NCBI GenBank assembly: GCA_965215945.1
Contig: CBDCFC010000047.1
Location: forward strand, 1 to 64,000
Reading direction: 5' to 3'
Length of the DNA stretch: 64,000 nucleotides
Origin: JAHEKD01 sp965215945
GTDB lineage: Bacteria > Pseudomonadota > Gammaproteobacteria > Arenicellales > JAHEKD01
Shown: piece after piece, positions 18,821 to 26,826 of the stretch
How positions within the stretch are numbered: the first letter of the stretch is position 1
How the letters are laid out: the number at the start of each line of letters is the position of its first letter
Notes under the pieces: model-generated
What the model saw: only the letters and a program-made list of their open reading frames with translations
Told to the model about the DNA's origin: nothing
Database searches by the model: none
Made by a program: the position numbers and the translations under genes

Positions 18821-19746
18821 AAGTTGTTTTAGCAAGTCCTAGAGGATTTTGTGCCGGGGTTGATAGAGCAATTGATATTGTCAATAGGGCGCTGGAAAAT
18901 TTTGGTGCGCCAATTTATGTGCGCCATGAGGTAGTACATAACCGTTATGTGGTTGAAGACTTAAAGCAAAAAGGTGCGATTTTTGTTGATGAATTAAGCG
19001 AGGTGCCGGACAACAATATTGCCATATTCAGTGCCCATGGAGTGTCGAAAACAGTACGTACTGAAGCTGCTGAACGCGACCTCAAAGTTTTTGATGCAAC
19101 TTGTCCGCTGGTAACAAAGGTTCACATGGAAGTGATTCGGAATAGAAAAAATGATTATGAGTGTATATTGATTGGGCATGCCGGCCATCCTGAGGTAGAA
19201 GGCACCATGGGACAGGCTGAAGACGGCATGTATTTGGTTGAAACACCAGAGGACGTTGTAAAGCTCGAAGTTAAAAATTCGCAGCGCTTGTCGTATGTGA
19301 CCCAAACCACGCTGTCAGTCGATGACACCGCTAGAGTGATTGATGCGCTTAAGGATAAATTTCCAAATATCGTCGGACCTAAAAAAGATGATATTTGTTA
19401 TGCAACTCAAAATCGACAAGATGCCGTTAAGGATTTAGCTAAAACCTGTGATATCGTTTTGGTTGTCGGTTCGATTAACAGTTCAAATTCTAATCGATTA
19501 CGTGAGCTAGCTGAAAAACAAGGTATCCCGGGCTATTTGATTGATGGGCCGGAAGATTTGGATAAAGCCTGGTTTAGTGCTGACAGCATCATTGGTATTA
19601 CCGCCGGTGCTTCGGCGCCGGAAATATTGGTCAAACAAGTGATTAACAAGCTTAAATCCTGGGGTGCAACTCAAGCTGATGAACTGATTACCCGCAGGGA
19701 AAATATTTCTTTCTCTCTGCCCGTGGAGTTACGCAAAACGGCTTAG
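18817..19746 (+). CDS. ispH: 4-hydroxy-3-methylbut-2-enyl diphosphate reductase
   Basis: Last step of the MEP isoprenoid pathway; a [4Fe-4S] enzyme producing IPP and DMAPP, the precursors used by ispB upstream. The three cluster cysteines are in GFCAGVDRAI, DATCPLVTKVH and DDICYATQNRQDAV; the catalytic region GSINSSNSNRL is present. 309 residues, normal length. Its stop codon abuts the stop codon of the convergent pilin gene with no gap. Confidence 0.96.
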   Translation: MKVVLASPRGFCAGVDRAIDIVNRALENFGAPIYVRHEVVHNRYVVEDLKQKGAIFVDELSEVPDNNIAIFSAHGVSKTVRTEAAERDLKVFDATCPLVTKVHMEVIRNRKNDYECILIGHAGHPEVEGTMGQAEDGMYLVETPEDVVKLEVKNSQRLSYVTQTTLSVDDTARVIDALKDKFPNIVGPKKDDICYATQNRQDAVKDLAKTCDIVLVVGSINSSNSNRLRELAEKQGIPGYLIDGPEDLDKAWFSADSIIGITAGASAPEILVKQVINKLKSWGATQADELITRRENISFSLPVELRKTA

Positions 19747-20157
19747 TCAATCCCAACATTCTGAGGAAATATCGTTATCTTCGCTGTCAAAAGCTATTAA
19801 TTCTCCTGTTGATTTAATGACAAGACGGTGGCATTCAAGTGATTTGGTGTTTAATGTAGCAGAAACAGAGTAGCTGTTATCTTGGTTTAAGCTGTAACTA
19901 ATTTGGTAAAATTTTTTCGGGGTCAAAAATTGACCGTTTTCTGAAGTGAGAATTTCATTAAGATCATCTGGATATTTGAGCTGCTCTGAAAAATAGCCCT
20001 CTATTAGAGTGGTAACCTGTAACAGGTACTGCTGTTCAATTTTACCTTGAGTTTTGAGCTTAGAATTACTATACGTGTTAAATCCAAATGACATCAAGAT
20101 TGTAACAACTACCATTACAACTAATAACTCGATTAAACTAAAACCGTTAGTTTTCAT
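19747..20157 (-). CDS. pilE: Type IV minor pilin, PilE-like
   Basis: 136 residues with a class III prepilin leader: MKTNG then FSLIELLVV, cut before the Phe by PilD, and a long hydrophobic N-terminal helix. The short globular domain has two cysteines (LECHR and SSECWD) that could form the usual C-terminal disulfide loop. It is the last gene of the minus-strand pilV-pilW-pilX-pilE unit, overlapping pilX by 11 bases. The location, convergent with ispH, is the same as the PilE of Pseudomonas. Confidence 0.78.
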   Translation of the reverse strand: MKTNGFSLIELLVVMVVVTILMSFGFNTYSNSKLKTQGKIEQQYLLQVTTLIEGYFSEQLKYPDDLNEILTSENGQFLTPKKFYQISYSLNQDNSYSVSATLNTKSLECHRLVIKSTGELIAFDSEDNDISSECWD

Positions 20158-21274
20158 AGCTATAAAGTAGACGGCACTCCCCGGGCAAACTTACTAACGA
20201 ACCGAACTGGCTGTTGAGAGTGATTAATTGATGGTTTTGAGTGTTTAGCTCTAGCTCCAACAAGTCGCTTGAATCTGCAACGGTTTGAATATTTGGAACA
20301 ATTGGCGAATCTTTACTGAAGTTAATAGTTATCAATTTGTTTGAATAGTTGGTAAGTCCTGTGTTTGCATCCGTTTCAGGTAATTGAGTAACAAAAATAA
20401 CTTGTTGATCAAATATAGTAATTGCTGTGCTGATAAGTTGCCCCTGTTCTAAAGCAAGAAAATAGCCAGGATCAGAAACAAAAAAATTCGGATTGGTGTT
20501 TAAGTCAATTAGATCATTTGGATTGATAGGCAATTCAATCTGTGAATTAAACAGCCCGTTATCAAAAATAATATAAAGAGTATTATTGGCAGTTTGTGTG
20601 GCAGAGCTGATATTTTGCACAACAAAAACTAATCCTAGTTTTGTGTTAATGCCAAATTCAAATATAGCAAAGGTAGGACGACTAAAACTTTGATCTGTAT
20701 CCAGAGCAAGATCAATCAGCGATTGAGCTGCAGATTCAATATTTTTGATTTCGCCATTACTCGAATCAAATTGATAATTGGCATCAATAATTGAATCATG
20801 GTCCAAATCCAATGGATAAAAAGATTCAATCTGATTAGTTAGTTGTCCTTTTGTTAAAGATAAACAGCCAAGACCTCCAATTAAATTATTACTTTTGACC
20901 ATCGAACTTTGGGTGTTAGTTGTTAGTTCAATAAGCTGAGTTCTGTAACTGCTAACCAGACTGTAACCGTTCAGTGCAAAGTTGATTATTGTGATTGCAG
21001 CAGTGGCCTGTGAACTTTTGAATAGATGATTTAAATACGAATGATTTTTTGTCTCTGTTACTGGCAGTGAACTCAAATTAATTCCAGCAGTAATAGTTGC
21101 GAATTTTAGATCCGATTCAAGCACTGCTATCTCTTTGGCTTTATTAAAAAGTTTGGCCAGGTTGATTTGTTTGTTAAGAGACAAGCTTGATTGCAAAGCC
21201 AAAACCGAGCTAATACTGGTGAGTGTGATAGCGATCAATAAAACTAAGGTGATTGAGCCAGCTTGATTATTCAT
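20147..21274 (-). CDS. pilX: PilX-like minor pilin / pilus assembly protein
   Basis: About 375 residues from the ATG at 21274, which overlaps the pilW stop. The N-terminus MNNQAGSITLVLLIAITL is a hydrophobic helix after QAGS, as in PilX proteins (QRGAALVV type), without the Glu5 of classical pilins. The remainder is Ser/Thr/Asn/Leu-rich and probably extracytoplasmic. It is longer than typical PilX (about 170-200), and I assign it mainly by position between pilW and pilE. Confidence 0.6.
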   Translation of the reverse strand: MNNQAGSITLVLLIAITLTSISSVLALQSSLSLNKQINLAKLFNKAKEIAVLESDLKFATITAGINLSSLPVTETKNHSYLNHLFKSSQATAAITIINFALNGYSLVSSYRTQLIELTTNTQSSMVKSNNLIGGLGCLSLTKGQLTNQIESFYPLDLDHDSIIDANYQFDSSNGEIKNIESAAQSLIDLALDTDQSFSRPTFAIFEFGINTKLGLVFVVQNISSATQTANNTLYIIFDNGLFNSQIELPINPNDLIDLNTNPNFFVSDPGYFLALEQGQLISTAITIFDQQVIFVTQLPETDANTGLTNYSNKLITINFSKDSPIVPNIQTVADSSDLLELELNTQNHQLITLNSQFGSLVSLPGECRLLYSYEN

Positions 21275-22097
21275 CGATATTGGGCAGTTCGATAATCTTG
21301 GAAATAGCATAAGATGTATTGCTGAGCTTTATTTTTAATCGCAAATAAATAGCAAAGACTTTTTTCCAATCGTTGACATCAGTTGCAGTTTTGAAGACTA
21401 ATGTGTCGGCGCTTATTTGTTCTCCATAGCCAATTTTTAAGCTCTCAATATTGTCCATCAGAGGCTCATTTCTTGGATTACCGGTTTTACTGAGATATTG
21501 GCGGTATAAAATCAGCTCGCCATCAACTTCTCTGATGTAATAAATAATAGATTGCAGGGGATAGATCGCTGGGTTATTGGTAGTCAATGTCGAATTGAGA
21601 CCACGTGTTACTTCTGCTATTGAACAGTTGGTAATATAAAAGACACGTTGTGGTTGTGAACTTAAATTGTTAATGTTTGATTGATCGCTAATAACAGCAA
21701 ACATAAGATATATCGCGTCGTTGTTATTTTGAATATTAGTATTATCAAAGTATGGCGATGAAGGCAGCCATGTCCCGTTTTCTTGGCCGAGTAGCCAAGG
21801 ATGAGCCAATCGATTCGCAATTGAAATGGGTTGTGCAAATATCAAGTCGCGAATGTTTCTTTTATCCAAAAGGCAACCAGTTAATGCGGTTGATTTTATG
21901 TCTGACTCCAGCTGAGTTAATGATTGCCGAAGTTGATTGACAATCCGGATGATCTTATCTTGATGTTGAATTGTTTTTAGCCCCATATTGTTGATCGAAA
22001 CTACGGCCGCGATAATTAGCAAGGTCAGTGTCATTGAGACCAACAATTCAACGAAAGTATGCCCATGGCAGTTTGAATCGCGACAAGTCATGGGCAT
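21267..22097 (-). CDS. pilW: PilW-like minor pilin
   Basis: 276 residues. The prepilin-type sequence GHTFVELLVSMTLTLLIIAAV near residue 12 matches PilW except that the usual Gly-Phe is GHTF. The body contains the PilW-type stretch with RVFYITNCSIAEVTRGL. PilW is a minor pilin of the tip-priming complex. Overlaps on both sides (10 bases with pilV, 8 with pilX) show a tightly coupled operon. Confidence 0.75.
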   Translation of the reverse strand: MPMTCRDSNCHGHTFVELLVSMTLTLLIIAAVVSINNMGLKTIQHQDKIIRIVNQLRQSLTQLESDIKSTALTGCLLDKRNIRDLIFAQPISIANRLAHPWLLGQENGTWLPSSPYFDNTNIQNNNDAIYLMFAVISDQSNINNLSSQPQRVFYITNCSIAEVTRGLNSTLTTNNPAIYPLQSIIYYIREVDGELILYRQYLSKTGNPRNEPLMDNIESLKIGYGEQISADTLVFKTATDVNDWKKVFAIYLRLKIKLSNTSYAISKIIELPNIDE

Positions 22098-22363
22098 TTA
22101 CTTGCATGTTCAATTAAGCAACTCAACGATTCAAACTGAGGATCAGAACTAATATTTACATACGTTTGCTTGAGTTTATTTAGTGTAAATAATTGCTGCT
22201 GCAATTGAATTTTTTGGAATTCAGTTAAATTTAAATTAGAAGATGATTGGACGTGATGGAGAGTCTTGAATGATCCGACAGCCAGAATAGAAAGCAATAA
22301 TAAACTAACTATGATTTCGGCCAGGGTAAATCCGAGCGAATGAGCAAAGTCCTTGTTATCCAT
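22088..22363 (-). CDS. pilV: PilV-like minor pilin, short
   Basis: 91 residues with a clear prepilin signal (HSLGFTLAEIIVSLLLLSIL, cleavage after Gly). Assigned as PilV from this sequence and its place before pilW. It is much shorter than typical PilV (about 150-200 residues), so the globular domain is reduced: what remains is mostly helix plus a short tail with two cysteines (SLSCLIEHASKCP). It is the first gene of the unit; no fimU-type gene precedes it. Confidence 0.65.
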   Translation of the reverse strand: MDNKDFAHSLGFTLAEIIVSLLLLSILAVGSFKTLHHVQSSSNLNLTEFQKIQLQQQLFTLNKLKQTYVNISSDPQFESLSCLIEHASKCP

Positions 22364-22450
22364 ACACCACTTCCTTGTGATTTGAACTACATAATAATCC
22401 TACTTTTTTGCTAAGTCAAAATTGCCGGATTAATATTTCCCAACAATTTA

Positions 22451-23965
22451 TTATGCGGCTGATTGTTGAATTTTAATTTTCCACTCGCTAGGGCCGCTTT
22501 GATGCACTGACTGACCATCACTGGATACAGCTACAGTAACCGGCATATCTTCGACTTCGAATTCGTGTATAGCTTCCATACCTAACTCTTCAAATGCGAC
22601 CACACGCGAAGCGCGGATGGCTTTAGAAACAAGATAAGCCGCACCGCCTACAGCTATCAAATAAACAGCTTTGTGTTTTTTGATGGCTTCGATAGCAACG
22701 GGCCCACGCTCGGCTTTGCCGACCATTCCTAGCAGGCCCGTTTCTTCCAGCATGAATTCGGTGAACTTATCCATTCGCGTCGAGGTGGTCGGGCCGGCAG
22801 GGCCTACTGCTTCATCTCTGACTGGGTCAACTGGCCCTACGTAATAAATAAAGTGATTTTTGAAATCAACATCTTCGGGCAGGCCTTCACCAGAAGTGAT
22901 TAATTCATGAATGCGTTTGTGGGCGGCATCGCGTCCGGTTAACAGTTTTCCCGATAAGAGCAAGGTTTCCCCGGGTTGCCAGCTTTGAATTTCCTCAGCC
23001 GTGATTTGATCAAGATTAACTCGTCTGGAGCTGGCCCCGGCATCCCAAGTCACTTGCGGCCAATCCTCTAATTTAGGTGTGGGTAATTCAGCAATCCCGG
23101 AGCCATCCAAAGTGAAATGCACATGACGAGTGGCCGCACAGTTAGGAATCATTGCAACCGGTTTGGATGCAGCATGGGTAGGATAATCCAGAATTTTAAT
23201 ATCCAATACAGTGGTTAAACCACCAAGCCCTTGAGCACCGATGCCCAGCGCATTAACCTTCTCGAATAATTCCAGGCGCAGCTCCTCAACACGGTTCTCC
23301 GGCCCCTTGGCTTTTAATTCCTGAATATTAATAGGGTCCATTAGCGACCGTTTAGCCAATTGCATTGCTTTTTCAGCGGTGCCGCCTATGCCAATGCCCA
23401 GCATCCCCGGGGGGCACCAACCGGCACCCATTGTTGGAACAGTTTTCAAAACCCATTCAACAATATCATCGCTTGGATTGAGCATAGTAAATTTCGATTT
23501 ATTTTCTGAACCGCCACCTTTGGCTGCAACTGTAATATCAACTTTATCTTCTGGCACCAGTGATGTATGAATTACGGCAGGCGTATTGTCTTTGGTGTTA
23601 ATCCGTTTTCCGGCTGGATCAGCCAGAATAGATGCACGCAATACATTGTCAGGATGTAGGTAAGCCTGACGTACACCCTGGTTGATCATATCTTCAAGCG
23701 GTACTTCAGCATCCCATTGCACATCCATGCCGATGTCAACAAAAACAGTGACAATACCGGTATCCTGACAAATAGGGCGTTTGCCTTCGGCGCACATGCG
23801 CGAGTTAACCAAAATCTGTGCCATCGCATCCTTTGCCGCTTCGGATTCTTCCATTTGGTAAGCTTGGTACAAAGATTGGATATAATCCTGCGGATGGTAA
23901 TAAGAAATATATTGCAACGAATCTGCAACACTTTGAATCAGGTCATCTTGTTTGATAATAGTCAT
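22451..23965 (-). CDS. fumA: Fumarate hydratase, class I (iron-sulfur)
   Basis: Converts fumarate to malate in the citric acid cycle using a [4Fe-4S] cluster. From the ATG at 23965 it has 504 residues, the usual size of proteobacterial class I fumarases. Seen: RPICQDTGIVTVFVDIG, GGGSENKSKF, GIGGTAEKAMQLAKRSL, PNCAATRHVHFTLDGSG, GPAGPTTSTRMDKFTE. The frame stays open upstream through the antisense of tRNA-Arg, but that extension is spurious. A [4Fe-4S] fumarase suits low oxygen stress. Confidence 0.93.
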   Translation of the reverse strand: MTIIKQDDLIQSVADSLQYISYYHPQDYIQSLYQAYQMEESEAAKDAMAQILVNSRMCAEGKRPICQDTGIVTVFVDIGMDVQWDAEVPLEDMINQGVRQAYLHPDNVLRASILADPAGKRINTKDNTPAVIHTSLVPEDKVDITVAAKGGGSENKSKFTMLNPSDDIVEWVLKTVPTMGAGWCPPGMLGIGIGGTAEKAMQLAKRSLMDPINIQELKAKGPENRVEELRLELFEKVNALGIGAQGLGGLTTVLDIKILDYPTHAASKPVAMIPNCAATRHVHFTLDGSGIAELPTPKLEDWPQVTWDAGASSRRVNLDQITAEEIQSWQPGETLLLSGKLLTGRDAAHKRIHELITSGEGLPEDVDFKNHFIYYVGPVDPVRDEAVGPAGPTTSTRMDKFTEFMLEETGLLGMVGKAERGPVAIEAIKKHKAVYLIAVGGAAYLVSKAIRASRVVAFEELGMEAIHEFEVEDMPVTVAVSSDGQSVHQSGPSEWKIKIQQSAA

Positions 23966-24087
23966 GGTGATTGCTCGAATAAAATCGATATTTAGTTTAA
24001 CAAAATAACAAATAAAAATTACTACATCTGACTGACTTGTAAAATAATCTCTCTTTGTGCAAATTAGTGAGTTAAAATCCATCCCAC

Positions 24088-24164
24088 GCGCCCGTAGCTC
24101 AGTTGGATAGAGTATCTGGCTTCGAACCAGGTGGTCGGGAGTTCGAATCTCTCCGGGCGCGCCA
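24088..24164 (+). tRNA. tRNA-Arg (anticodon TCG)
   Basis: A complete 77-nt cloverleaf: acceptor GCGCCCG pairs with CGGGCGC, D-arm GCTCAGTTGGATAGAG, anticodon stem TCTGG/CCAGG around the loop CTTCGAA (anticodon TCG, reading CGA), T-arm with GTTCGAATC, and encoded CCA. It is very similar to the second tRNA-Arg 2.3 kb downstream, apart from a handful of bases including the anticodon, so the two probably arose by duplication. Confidence 0.95.
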
Positions 24165-24225
24165 CATTCATGTAAATGATCTCTCAGGAAGGACACTCAG
24201 ATCAGCACACCAGTGCAGTAGCTAG

Positions 24226-24245
24226 GCTCTACAATATTAACGGGG
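24226..24245. repeat. Single copy of the 20-bp repeat found five times at 46541
   Basis: The sequence gctctacaatattaacgggg is identical to the unit of the tandem array at 46541-46640. Here it sits at the broken end of a transposase remnant, as the array does at the other locus. Confidence 0.85.
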
Positions 24246-24438
24246 GTTGGCAATACGGATTCTCCACCCAACGCTCTACCACCGACTCATTAAACGCATA
24301 CTTCAAGTAATGTAAACCCACCAGCAGGCGTGTCGGTAACGGCGGCTGACCCGCACCAGCCGTGTACAACTCATCCATTTCTGACTCTAATCGCGACCAG
24401 TCAATCCGTTCGCTTAAGCGCACTAACGGATGCGACAT
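24229..24438 (-). pseudogene. N-terminal remnant of IS5-like transposase
   Basis: About 69 residues beginning MSHPLVRLSERIDWSRLES and containing LPTRLLVGLHYLKYAFNES and VVERWVENPY, the N-terminal (DUF772-type) region of IS5-like transposases. The family normally continues WQYFCGE; here NPYCQ runs into the 20-bp repeat and stops. The catalytic DDE part is absent, and the stretch before VVERWVENPY looks shortened. This is a dead fragment next to a tRNA gene. Confidence 0.7.
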
Positions 24439-24588
24439 ATTTAATAATTGGGCCGACTAGATAGGGACAAATTTGTCTTATCAACATATCAACGCGCCTA
24501 TCTGACGAGATGGAAACAGGTGGACTCTTTGGGTTCCGATTTAGATAGATGCCTACACGTCCTTTTTTGCTCTTGATTTGCCTGACAA

Positions 24589-26112
24589 TCAACTTTTACT
24601 GACCAAATCGCCAAGAAACTTCGCAAACGGTACTATATTGCCGTTAACGCTTGCTTCTTCAAGGGACTGCATATAATCATTGTGCTGTTCTACCGGTATT
24701 ACAGTCCACGGATATCCGCCCGAAGCTAGCATGGCATTCATCAAAAAACGTCCTATACGCCCGTTACCATCCATATAGGGATGAATATAGACAAAGACCC
24801 AGTATCCAAGTACGGCCCTGACACCTGCATGTTTTTCATTTCGTAACTGATCAAAAAAGTTAGGCATACAATCAAGCACAGCATCTTTGTTGAGTGGAAC
24901 GTGCATTGAATTACGGATATAAACCTGGTTATTCCGGTAACCCGCAAGGTCGCTCACTTTCAAAATGCCTGCATCAACACTTGGGCCGAACAGAGCACGG
25001 TACCAGTCACCATGATCGTCAGAGACGACTTCTCCTGCATTTTGTTTTTCTAGGATTTTCTTGATACTTTCCTTAACCTCGTTAAAAGCCAGCCAATACC
25101 CACGGGCGGCCATCGCATCACGTTGTTCGTGGTCTGCCTGATTATTATCGGGGTTCCATGATCCTTTCCTAACATGTTCAATGAATGCTTCACTAACTCG
25201 ATATCCTTCAATAGACAAGGAATGGTAGGCATCTGTAACATATATATCATCGACAGCTTTCAAGTATTTGTCTATATCCGTCGGAATACCAGGGGGGGAC
25301 GGAAAGTGTTTGATGACGCTTTCACGCATGCTCTGCCAGCTCGCATATAAGCGATTAATATAGGCCGAACGTGTTCGTATCGGCAAGTTGATAGTTAAAT
25401 CATATTCGAATGGATCGGATTCGTTTACAATGTAACCCGCAGCGCGCATTGCTTTTAATATGTTATCGGCTACCTTGCCACGTCCGATATTACGGAATGC
25501 CCCGGCAAGGCGACCAGCAATTGTGCTATGCCCGCCCTCTAAAAGTATAGTCAGCAACTCAGAAGCATCACGGATTGCTGTCAGGGCTGCTCGCGCATCA
25601 ACCGGATATGAATGGAAAAATCTAACGCCGCTACCTACCAATGCATGTGTTAGCTTAAATGTGCGTAAACCACCAACTTCTTCTAGGGCATCACGCTTAG
25701 CGACTTGGGCTCGAACTTCAAGAATAGATGTTCCATGTGTAAGATTAGTGATTTTATTACGGGCCTTCGGAGAGCGAATTAAAAGTTGCTTGGGTACAGT
25801 GCGGTTTCCGGCATGAATAAGGATTGACTGCTCAGGCGAAAGACTCCACCCATCGCCAAAACGATGGTCCAGATAGGCAGCACAAAAATCCCAAAATGAT
25901 GCGTACCAAGAGGTGGTTTCTCCATCACTTATCTCCTCTGGTCGTGACGGAATATACCAACCTTTAATGACTGGTTTAAGAAATCCATTTCGGGTGAGAC
26001 GTTCTCGATGCCGTCTTGCCAATTCTTTAGATTGGATCGCTACAACTCCTCTATCCTGGAGAGCTTTTAAAGCCTCTAAGGCTTCGGCGAGATGTTCTTG
26101 CGGACTGATCAC
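24589..26112 (-). CDS. Fic-domain protein with N-terminal AbiEi-like winged-helix region
   Basis: 507 residues from a GTG at 26112 (AGAGAAGAG upstream). Residues about 10-150 resemble AbiEi-type antitoxin/transcription domains: a short winged helix (KELARRHRERLTRNGFLKPV, IKGWYIPSRP) followed by SLSPEQSILIHAGN and KITNLTHGTSILEVR. The C-terminal half is a Fic domain with the complete motif HPYMDGNGRIGRF, whose His would catalyse nucleotide transfer (usually AMPylation). Upstream of it, SLSIEG fits the inhibitory helix (S/T)xxxE(G/N), so activity is probably self-restrained. Four direct repeats lie in the promoter. A self-contained, autoregulated toxin/antitoxin-like unit is inferred; the target is unknown. 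Confidence 0.85.
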   Translation of the reverse strand: MISPQEHLAEALEALKALQDRGVVAIQSKELARRHRERLTRNGFLKPVIKGWYIPSRPEEISDGETTSWYASFWDFCAAYLDHRFGDGWSLSPEQSILIHAGNRTVPKQLLIRSPKARNKITNLTHGTSILEVRAQVAKRDALEEVGGLRTFKLTHALVGSGVRFFHSYPVDARAALTAIRDASELLTILLEGGHSTIAGRLAGAFRNIGRGKVADNILKAMRAAGYIVNESDPFEYDLTINLPIRTRSAYINRLYASWQSMRESVIKHFPSPPGIPTDIDKYLKAVDDIYVTDAYHSLSIEGYRVSEAFIEHVRKGSWNPDNNQADHEQRDAMAARGYWLAFNEVKESIKKILEKQNAGEVVSDDHGDWYRALFGPSVDAGILKVSDLAGYRNNQVYIRNSMHVPLNKDAVLDCMPNFFDQLRNEKHAGVRAVLGYWVFVYIHPYMDGNGRIGRFLMNAMLASGGYPWTVIPVEQHNDYMQSLEEASVNGNIVPFAKFLGDLVSKS

Positions 26113-26131
26113 GATTAACTCTTCTCTTTTT

Positions 26132-26219
26132 AAAATTAGCTTATTATGTTATATCAAAATTAGCTTATTGTGTAAAGTAAAATTAGCCTATTACGTGTTG
26201 TTTTAATTAGCTTATTATG
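26132..26219. promoter_or_regulatory. Four direct repeats in the fic promoter, probable operator
   Basis: A motif AAAATTAGCTTATTATG and close variants start at 26132, 26156, 26179 and 26203, a spacing of 23-24 bp. They lie directly upstream of the fic start (26112, minus strand), where its promoter must be. The A/T-rich units with regular spacing look like binding sites for the protein's own N-terminal DNA-binding-like domain. Binding itself is inferred. Confidence 0.65.
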
Positions 26220-26456
26220 CTCAATTTTGTCAGCTATAGTCCAAAGCTCCGTCTTAATATCAAGGGTTCAACAAGATAACTCAATCTACTGGGTCCAAGC
26301 CTAAGTCGGAGGAGAAAATACGTCGGTATCGTCGTAAGCGCAGACGTGACATGAGGCCAGCTCTAGATATAGCTCAGTTAGGTGATATTTCATTTGCCTA
26401 TAGATAGATGTCCTGCTTTAAATCACCATCCAAAACAGTTACAATCCCTCGCCTGC
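26220..26456. other. Intergenic stretch before tRNA-Arg(ACG), no convincing gene
   Basis: About 240 bp. One short plus-strand frame encodes an Arg/Lys-rich piece (KIRRYRRKRRRDMRPALDI, near 26310-26400) without a start codon or homologue that I recognise; it may be debris of an older insertion. Confidence 0.4.
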
Positions 26457-26533
26457 GCGCCCGTAGCTCAGTTGGATAGAGTACCTGGCTACGAACCAGG
26501 CGGTCGGGCGTTCGAATCGCTCCGGGCGCGCCA
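26457..26533 (+). tRNA. tRNA-Arg (anticodon ACG), integration target of the island
   Basis: A 77-nt cloverleaf with the same acceptor as the first tRNA-Arg; anticodon loop CTACGAA gives ACG (A34 probably modified to inosine, reading CGU/CGC/CGA). T-arm GTTCGAATC and encoded CCA are present. Its 3' half is repeated 20 kb downstream, so this gene was restored by island insertion and should be functional. Confidence 0.96.
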
Positions 26534-26542
26534 ATAAAATCA
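26486..26542 (+). repeat. attL-like direct repeat (tRNA-Arg 3' half plus 9 bp)
   Basis: 57 bp from the anticodon stem of tRNA-Arg(ACG) through its CCA and nine further bases (AATAAAATCA-side) recur without mismatch at 46428-46484. The match ends sharply on both sides. This is the usual footprint of a tyrosine-recombinase element inserted in a tRNA gene. Confidence 0.9.
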
Positions 26543-26547
26543 AGTAC

Positions 26548-26826
26548 TTACACCATTATTTTAATCCTAATCCAACTTCCTCTGGGTTTTATTTGGGTTA
26601 AAAACCGCTTAATTTCAATTCTTTTTATAACATTTTTTATCACTTTGCCCCTATAAATACTAGCCACAATGGCCAAGGGCCAGGCCAAAAACCAGGTGGT
26701 CGAAACGGATGTATTTACATGTTTATTTACGGTGTATGAACGAGCAACTTCCAACTCGCCCTTAATACGCAATTCGGTCATTGTAAATAGCCAAAGACTA
26801 CATAGTAAAACTCCAGAAACAGTCAT
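26548..26826 (-). CDS. Possible small membrane protein at the island edge
   Basis: 92 residues with two hydrophobic stretches (about 1-17, and WFLAWPLAIVASIY around 46-59) and a basic tail. There is no good ribosome-binding site, and nothing in it is recognised. It could be a chance frame. Confidence 0.25.
   Translation of the reverse strand: MTVSGVLLCSLWLFTMTELRIKGELEVARSYTVNKHVNTSVSTTWFLAWPLAIVASIYRGKVIKNVIKRIEIKRFLTQIKPRGSWIRIKIMV

Noticed and set aside
23966..24196. N-terminal extension of fumarase reading GEIRTPDHLVRSQ
   Set aside because: It is the antisense translation of the tRNA-Arg gene at 24088-24164, a well-known false protein sequence; the fumarase starts at 23965.
24401..24592. 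63-residue minus-strand frame starting at the fic stop codon
   Set aside because: A TTG start, overlap with the transposase remnant and no recognisable motif; more likely chance than a downstream partner of fic.
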